Assembly (NCBI GenBank): GCA_019635435.1 | Contig: JAHBZM010000001.1 | Location: 1,922,001 to 1,986,000, forward strand | From: Ramlibacter sp. | GTDB taxonomy: Bacteria > Pseudomonadota > Gammaproteobacteria > Burkholderiales > Burkholderiaceae_C | Length of the DNA: 64,000 bases | Direction of reading: 5' to 3' | Translations under genes and position numbers: made by a program | Notes under the pieces: model-generated | The model's database searches: none | The model's input: the letters and a program-made list of their open reading frames with translations, nothing else | Told to the model about the DNA's origin: nothing | Shown: in pieces, positions 59,186 to 64,000 of the stretch | How the letters are laid out: each line of letters starts with the position of its first letter | How positions within the stretch are numbered: position 1 is the stretch's first letter

Positions 59186-60274
59186 ATGGGCGATACCCTC
59201 ATTCCGCTGTCCGCGCTCAAGGGGCGCGGCGCGGCCTCGCGCATGGCGCACCGCTTCGAGCCCCTGGACCGCGGTGCCTTCGACGATGGCTGGGACACGC
59301 TGGCGCAGGCCCATGCCGACGGCGTGCCGGTGCCGCTCACGCAGGTCCGCTTTGAGGATGCCCGCAGCATCATCACGGGCAACGACTCGCCCGACATCTA
59401 TTTCGATCATTCGATCAACCCCTACCGGGGCTGTGAGCATGGCTGCGTGTATTGCTACGCCCGGCCCACGCACAGCTACCTGGGCCTGTCGCCCGGGCTC
59501 GACTTCGAAACCCGGCTGGTGGCCAAGCGCAACATCGCGGCGGTGCTGCGCCGCGAACTGGGACGTCCGGCTTACCGGCCCACCAGCCTGGCCATTGGCA
59601 CGGTCACCGACTGCTACCAGCCCGTCGAGCGGGAGCTGCGGCTGACGCGCTCGGTGATCGAGCTGTTCAACGAAACCCATCACCCGTTCGGGCTGGTCAC
59701 CAAGTCCAGCGGCGTTGAGCGCGACCTGGACCTGATCGCACCCATGGCGGCGCGGGGCCTCGCGGCGGTCTATGTGACCATCACCACGCTTGACGGTGAG
59801 CTGGCGCGCACGCTGGAGCCGCGCGCCGCCGCGCCGCACCGGCGGCTGCGCACCGTGCGCACGCTGGCGCAGCAGGGGGTGCCGGTGGGCGTGAGCGTGG
59901 GTCCGCAGATCCCGTTCATCAACGATGACATGGAACAGGTGCTGGAAGCGGCCTGGGAGGCCGGGGCGCGCAGCGCCTTCTACACGGTGCTGCGCCTGCC
60001 CTGGGAGGTGGCGCCGCTGTTCAGGGAATGGCTGGGCCTGCATTTCCCCCAGCGCGCGGCCCGGGTGATGGCGCGCATCCACGAGATGCGGGGCGGCAAG
60101 GACTATGACGCCGACTTCGCCACGCGCATGAGGGGCGGCGGGCTCTGGGCCGACCTGATCCGACAGCGCTTTGACAGGGCCTGCCGCCGCCTGGGCTTCA
60201 ACCGCGAACGCATCGTGCTCGACACCACGGCGTTCCGGCGGCCGGCGCCCGAAGGTCAGGCCGCCCTGTTCTGA
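59186..60274 (+). CDS. PA0069-family radical SAM protein, probably SOS-controlled
   Basis: 362 residues. Radical SAM cluster motif C-x3-C-x2-C in GCEHGCVYCYARPTHSY; NPYRGCEHGC and GTVTDCYQPVERELRLTR are characteristic of this spore-photoproduct-lyase-like family. FGLVTKSSGVERDLDL, VYVTITTLDGELARTLEPRAA and RLPWEVAPLF follow in the usual order. The P. aeruginosa relative PA0069 belongs to the LexA regulon as I recall it, and here a clear LexA box lies upstream, so a DNA damage role is likely; the reaction is unknown. Confidence 0.9.
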   Translation: MGDTLIPLSALKGRGAASRMAHRFEPLDRGAFDDGWDTLAQAHADGVPVPLTQVRFEDARSIITGNDSPDIYFDHSINPYRGCEHGCVYCYARPTHSYLGLSPGLDFETRLVAKRNIAAVLRRELGRPAYRPTSLAIGTVTDCYQPVERELRLTRSVIELFNETHHPFGLVTKSSGVERDLDLIAPMAARGLAAVYVTITTLDGELARTLEPRAAAPHRRLRTVRTLAQQGVPVGVSVGPQIPFINDDMEQVLEAAWEAGARSAFYTVLRLPWEVAPLFREWLGLHFPQRAARVMARIHEMRGGKDYDADFATRMRGGGLWADLIRQRFDRACRRLGFNRERIVLDTTAFRRPAPEGQAALF

Positions 60275-60295
60275 CGGTGACCCGCGGTCGGCGAG

Positions 60296-60871
60296 TCAGA
60301 GCCAGGTCTTGAGCAGCGAGGGAAACAGCCAGCTTGCGGCCGCCAGGCAGGCGGCGCCGCCCAGCACCAGCGCGACCAGATTGACCCGCAACTGCCGCAC
60401 CACCGACATGCGCTTGACCGGCACCTGGCGCAGCCACAGCAGCGGCAGCAGCGCCAGCACCGGCAGGGCCACCATCAATTGCCAGGGCAGCCAGGGCCCC
60501 TGCCAGAGGTGGGTCAGCCCCCGGTCGGCCAGCGAAGGGTCGGGCATCAGCCCGCGCGACCAGGCCTGGGCGGCGGCCCAGGCGGCGGCCACCAGCAGCA
60601 GGAACACCATGGCCTTGAGCGTGTTGCCCCAGGCCAGCAGGCCCAGCAGCAAGGCGGCCAGCCCGCCCGCGAGGATGGCCAGCGCGGCGCTGTCCATCAG
60701 GTGCGACATGCCGGCGCGCCCGGCAATGGCCAGCCACAACGGGGCGTTGCAGGCCAGACCGATCCACAGGCTGGTCAACAGGATGACCCAGCCCGGGTGA
60801 AAGGAGACCCGCGATTCGCCCGGTTCGAACAACGAGGCGTAGCCAGTGGAGCGGAACAGTTTGAGCGCCAT
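60296..60871 (-). CDS. Membrane protein resembling the EptA N-terminal domain (no catalytic domain)
   Basis: 191 residues with five probable helices: HPGWVILLTSLWIGLACNAPLW, ALAILAGGLAALLLGLLAW, LKAMVFLLLVAAAWAAAQAW, MVALPVLALLPLLWLRQV and LVALVLGGAACLAAASWLF. The order, the SxHPG... start and the RQVPVKRM-like loop resemble the membrane part of EptA-type phosphoethanolamine transferases. The sulfatase-like periplasmic domain that should follow is absent; the frame stops 22 bases before the radical SAM stop on the other strand. Either a truncated gene or a stand-alone membrane protein. Confidence 0.5.
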   Translation of the reverse strand: MALKLFRSTGYASLFEPGESRVSFHPGWVILLTSLWIGLACNAPLWLAIAGRAGMSHLMDSAALAILAGGLAALLLGLLAWGNTLKAMVFLLLVAAAWAAAQAWSRGLMPDPSLADRGLTHLWQGPWLPWQLMVALPVLALLPLLWLRQVPVKRMSVVRQLRVNLVALVLGGAACLAAASWLFPSLLKTWL

Positions 60872-60932
60872 GGCGCAATATTGTGCGCCGATTTTGTGTG
60901 CGTTCCTACCCCTTTGGGCGGGTTTGTGGCGT

Positions 60933-62072
60933 TCAGGCGTTGAAGAAATTCTTCAGCTTGTCGGTCCAGCTGTCGCCGCCCGGCGAGTGCTTGGCGCCCC
61001 CCTTGCGGATGGACTCGTCGAGTTCCTTGAGCAGCTTGCGCTGGTGCTCGGTGAGCTTGACCGGTGTCTCCACCGTGATGTGGCAGTACAGGTCGCCGGG
61101 GTAGCTGGCGCGCACGCCCTTGATGCCCTTCCCGCGCAGCCGGAACTGCTTGCCGGCCTGCGTGCCTTCGGGGATGTCGATGGCGGCCTTGCCCGCCAGC
61201 GTGGGCACGTCGATCTCGCCACCCAGCGCGGCCGTGGTGAAGCTGATGGGCACGGCGCAGTGCAGGTCGTCGCCGTCGCGCTCGAAGATGTCGTGCTTCT
61301 TGAGCCGGATCTCGATGTACAGGTCGCCCGGGGGCCCGCCGTTGGTGCCCGGCTCGCCATTGCCGGCGCTGCGGATGCGCATGCCGTCGTCAATGCCGGC
61401 GGGGATTTTCACTTCCAGCGTCTTCTGCTTCTTGATCTTGCCCTGGCCGTGGCAGGTGGTGCAGGGCTCGGGAATGATCTTGCCCGTGCCGCGGCATTGC
61501 GGGCAGGTCTGCTGCACGCTGAAAAAGCCCTGGCGCATCTGGACGGCGCCCTGGCCGTGGCAGGTGGTGCAGACGATGGCCTTGGTGCCGGGCTTGGCGC
61601 CGCTGCCGTGGCAGGTGTCGCAGTCGTCCCAGCTCGGGATGCGGATCTGCGCCTCCTTGCCGTGGGCGGCTTCCTCGAGCGTGACTTCCATCGCGTAGCT
61701 CAGGTCGCTGCCCCGGTAGACCTGTCGGCCACCCTGGCCGCGCCCGCGGCCGCCACCAAACACGTCGCCAAAGATGTCGCCAAACGCCTCGGCAAAGCCG
61801 CCAAAGCCTTCGGCCCCTGGGCCGCCGCGCATGTTCGGGTCCACGCCCGCGTGGCCGTACTGGTCGTACGCGGCGCGCTTGGCCGGGTCGGACAGCATCT
61901 CGTAGGCTTCCTTGGCCTCCTTGAACCGGACCTCGGCATCCTTGCCCGCATCGCCCTGGTTGCGGTCAGGGTGATGCTTCATCGCGAGCTTGCGATAGGC
62001 CTTCTTGATCTCTTCCTCGCTGGCGTTCTTGGGGACGCCGAGGATTTCGTAAAAGTCGCGTTTGGTAGCCAT
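60933..62072 (-). CDS. dnaJ: Chaperone DnaJ
   Basis: 379 residues. J-domain with HPD in MKHHPDRNQGD, Gly/Phe-rich linker (GGPGAEGFGGFAEAFGDIFGDVFGGGRGRGQGG), four zinc-finger CxxCxGxG repeats (CDTCHGSGAKPG, CTTCHGQGAVQ, CPQCRGTGKI, CTTCHGQGKI), and C-terminal substrate domains with LYIEIRLKKHDIFERDGDDL. Co-chaperone of DnaK, which is encoded immediately upstream in the same direction. A terminator between them suggests dnaJ also has separate or attenuated expression. Confidence 0.97.
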   Translation of the reverse strand: MATKRDFYEILGVPKNASEEEIKKAYRKLAMKHHPDRNQGDAGKDAEVRFKEAKEAYEMLSDPAKRAAYDQYGHAGVDPNMRGGPGAEGFGGFAEAFGDIFGDVFGGGRGRGQGGRQVYRGSDLSYAMEVTLEEAAHGKEAQIRIPSWDDCDTCHGSGAKPGTKAIVCTTCHGQGAVQMRQGFFSVQQTCPQCRGTGKIIPEPCTTCHGQGKIKKQKTLEVKIPAGIDDGMRIRSAGNGEPGTNGGPPGDLYIEIRLKKHDIFERDGDDLHCAVPISFTTAALGGEIDVPTLAGKAAIDIPEGTQAGKQFRLRGKGIKGVRASYPGDLYCHITVETPVKLTEHQRKLLKELDESIRKGGAKHSPGGDSWTDKLKNFFNA

Positions 62073-62095
62073 GTTGTTCCGTCAGCCAATCGTGC

Positions 62096-62139
62096 AAAAA
62101 AGCCGCGCGGGCCAGTGTGGGAGACTGGACCGGCGCGGC
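62096..62139 (-). terminator. Terminator between dnaK and dnaJ
   Basis: Minus-strand stem GCCGCGCCGGTCCAGT / ACTGGCCCGCGCGGC around a short loop, followed by TTTTTT. It lies 29 bases after the dnaK stop and 24 before the dnaJ start, so transcription of dnaJ from dnaK would be partly attenuated. Confidence 0.8.
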
Positions 62140-62167
62140 GGGGCAATGAGGCGCCTGGCGCCGGTCA

Positions 62168-64000
62168 TCAGCCCTTCTTGACTTCCTTGACTTCGGCGTC
62201 GACGACGTTGTCGTCCGCGGGCGCGGCAGACGCGGCTTGCGCGCCGTCCGGACCGGCCGCAGCCTGGGCGGCCTGCATGTCGGCGTACATCTTCTCGCCC
62301 AGTTTCTGGCTTGCCGTCATCAGCTCGTTGCTTTTCTCGTCGATCGCGGCCTTGTCCTCGCCCTTGAGTGCTTCCTCAAGGGCCTTGATCGAGGCCTCGA
62401 TCTTTTCCTTCTCGCCGGCGTCCAGCTTGTCGCCATGCTCGCCCAGGCTCTTGTTCACGCTGTGCACCAGCGCCTCGCCCTGGTTGCGGGCCTGCACGAG
62501 CTCGAGCTTCTTCTTGTCGTCGGCCGCGTTGAGCTCGGCGTCTTTCACCATCTTCTGGATTTCTTCTTCCGACAGGCCCGAGTTGGCCTTGATGGTGATC
62601 TTGTTTTCCTTGCCGGTGCCCTTGTCCTTGGCGCCCACGTGCAGGATGCCGTTGGCGTCGATGTCGAACGACACCTCGATCTGCGGCGTGCCGCGCGCGG
62701 CCGGCGGAATGCCCTCGAGGTTGAACTCGCCCAGCAGCTTGTTGGCGTTGGCCAGCTCGCGCTCGCCCTGGAACACCTTGATGGTCACGGCCGGCTGGTT
62801 GTCGTCGGCGGTCGAGAAGGTCTGCGCGAACTTGGTCGGGATGGTCGTGTTCTTGGTGATCATCTTGGTCATCACGCCGCCCAGGGTTTCGATGCCCAGG
62901 CTCAGAGGCGTCACGTCCAGCAGCAGCACGTCCTTGCGGTCACCGCTGAGCACCTGGCCCTGGATGGCGGCGCCCACGGCCACGGCTTCGTCGGGGTTCA
63001 CGTCCTTGCGCGGTTCCTTGCCGAAGAATTCCTTGACCTTGTCCTGCACCTTGGGCATGCGGGTCATGCCACCGACCAGGATCACGTCATGGATGTCGCT
63101 CACGCTCACGCCGGCATCCTTGATGGCGGTGCGGCAGGGCGCGATGGTGCGCTCGATCAGTTCCTCGACCAGGGCTTCGAGCTTGGCACGGCTGAGCTTG
63201 ATGTTCAGGTGCTTGGGGCCCGAGGCATCGGCGGTTACGTAGGGCAGGTTGATGTCGGTGGCGGCGCTGTTGGACAGCTCGATCTTGGCCTTTTCAGCGG
63301 CCTCCTTGAGGCGCTGCAGGGCCAGCACGTCCTTGCCCAGGTCCACGCCCTGTTCCTTCTTGAACTCGGCAATGATGTAGTCGATGATGCGCTGGTCGAA
63401 GTCTTCGCCGCCCAGGAAGGTGTCGCCGTTGGTGGAGAGCACTTCGAACTGCTTCTCGCCATCGACATCAGCGATCTCGATGATGGACACGTCGAACGTG
63501 CCGCCACCCAGGTCATAGACGGCGATCTTGCGGTCGCCCTTTTCCTGCTTGTCCAGGCCAAAGGCCAGGGCTGCCGCGGTCGGCTCGTTGATGATGCGCT
63601 TGACGTCCAGGCCCGCGATGCGGCCAGCATCCTTGGTGGCCTGGCGCTGGGCGTCGTTGAAGTACGCGGGCACGGTGATCACGGCTTCGGTGACCGGCTC
63701 GCCCAGGTAGTCTTCCGCGGTCTTCTTCATCTTGCGCAGGATGTCGGCCGACACCTGCTGGGCCGAGATCTGCTTGCCGCGCACTTCGACCCAGGCGTCA
63801 CCGTTGTCGGCGGCCACGATCTTGTAGGGCATCAGGTCGATGTCCTTCTGCACTTCCTTCTCGGAAAACTTGCGGCCGATCAGGCGCTTGACCGCGTACA
63901 GGGTGTTCTTGGGGTTGGTCACGGCCTGGCGCTTGGCCGAGGCACCGACCAGCACCTCGCCATCTTCCTGGTAGGCGACGATGGAGGGGGTGGTGCGCGC
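62168..64000 (-). CDS. dnaK: Chaperone DnaK (5' end outside window)
   Basis: Hsp70; 611 residues of the C-terminal part are present and the frame is open to the window edge (first residues ARTTPSIVAYQEDGEVLVGA). ATPase motifs VITVPAYFNDAQRQATKDAGRIAGL, INEPTAAALAFGLDK, VYDLGGGTFDVSIIEI and LVGGMTRMPKVQ; linker LLLDVTPLSLGIETLGGVMT; substrate-binding domain and lid; C-terminal tail with Ala/Asp-rich DDNVVDAEVKEVKKG. About the first 35 residues lie outside the window. Heat-shock control elements would be upstream and are not visible. Confidence 0.98.
   Translation of the reverse strand, partial: ARTTPSIVAYQEDGEVLVGASAKRQAVTNPKNTLYAVKRLIGRKFSEKEVQKDIDLMPYKIVAADNGDAWVEVRGKQISAQQVSADILRKMKKTAEDYLGEPVTEAVITVPAYFNDAQRQATKDAGRIAGLDVKRIINEPTAAALAFGLDKQEKGDRKIAVYDLGGGTFDVSIIEIADVDGEKQFEVLSTNGDTFLGGEDFDQRIIDYIIAEFKKEQGVDLGKDVLALQRLKEAAEKAKIELSNSAATDINLPYVTADASGPKHLNIKLSRAKLEALVEELIERTIAPCRTAIKDAGVSVSDIHDVILVGGMTRMPKVQDKVKEFFGKEPRKDVNPDEAVAVGAAIQGQVLSGDRKDVLLLDVTPLSLGIETLGGVMTKMITKNTTIPTKFAQTFSTADDNQPAVTIKVFQGERELANANKLLGEFNLEGIPPAARGTPQIEVSFDIDANGILHVGAKDKGTGKENKITIKANSGLSEEEIQKMVKDAELNAADDKKKLELVQARNQGEALVHSVNKSLGEHGDKLDAGEKEKIEASIKALEEALKGEDKAAIDEKSNELMTASQKLGEKMYADMQAAQAAAGPDGAQAASAAPADDNVVDAEVKEVKKG

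Overview
The window reads as chromosomal DNA of a high-GC betaproteobacterium of the order Burkholderiales, most likely family Comamonadaceae. Evidence: strongly GC-rich coding DNA, a Burkholderia/Comamonas-type porin, two Bug-type solute-binding proteins, a RdgC, MutL, QueG, XerD and DnaKJ gene set, -10-like TACAAT/TAGAAT boxes a few bases from start codons, and several short repeats of a kind common in that family. The genus cannot be fixed from the sequence alone. No rRNA, tRNA, CRISPR array, prophage or intact transposase was seen.

Layout. 1-3.8 kb: tripartite drug efflux operon (outer-membrane factor, EmrA-like, EmrB-like). 3.8-10.3 kb, minus strand: rdgC, then a FtsX-type permease, a Cds1-like PLP enzyme and an AttH-like Tat protein, with two large inverted structured elements (5971-6490) inside the operon. 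10.4-14.1 kb, plus strand: cobalt-type nitrile hydratase subunits, a repeat lipoprotein, a threonine-dehydratase-like enzyme and a GNAT protein. 14.1-17.5 kb: a lower-GC stretch that reads as an integron cassette array without integrase (short promoterless ORFs separated by attC-like sites, ending in damaged attC sites and an IS110-type transposase remnant). 17.5-19.1 kb: an ECF42-type sigma factor with its YCII/DGPF partner. 19.3-23.7 kb: a second lower-GC block with two paralogous convergent LysR genes and a lipoprotein resembling leukocidin-type pore-forming toxins. 23.7-29.9 kb, minus strand: ABC ATPase, miaA, Bcr/CflA-type MFS, YgjP-type peptidase, lipoprotein hydrolase, mutL. 30-33.3 kb: CHASE-type histidine kinase with single-domain response regulator, and DedA. 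33.4-41.9 kb: secreted hydrolases, porin, LysR, Bug protein and a NagGH-like Rieske oxygenase, a plausible aromatic catabolic locus. 41.9-47.7 kb: glycine-zipper lipoprotein, WS/DGAT, amiC, tsaE, queG, small exported protein. 47.8-54.6 kb: giant DUF11-type surface protein, AEC transporter, Bug protein, xerD, GNAT, DUF2164. 54.8-59.1 kb: REC-adenylate cyclase plus a hybrid histidine kinase. 59.2-64 kb: a radical SAM gene behind a LexA-type box, a truncated EptA-like membrane protein, dnaJ and the 3' part of dnaK.

The most unusual signals are (i) two divergent copies of a ~240-nt element with the same predicted stem-loop architecture and paired base changes in at least four stems; (ii) a ~50-bp repeat that occurs in frame in three unrelated genes and gives the same peptide in each; (iii) the integrase-less cassette array; and (iv) the leukocidin-like lipoprotein next to paired LysR regulators. 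The separation of an ABC ATPase (23.7 kb) from a FtsX permease plus AttH (4.9-10.3 kb), components that are usually adjacent, suggests the 10.3-23.7 kb stretch was built up by insertion or rearrangement.
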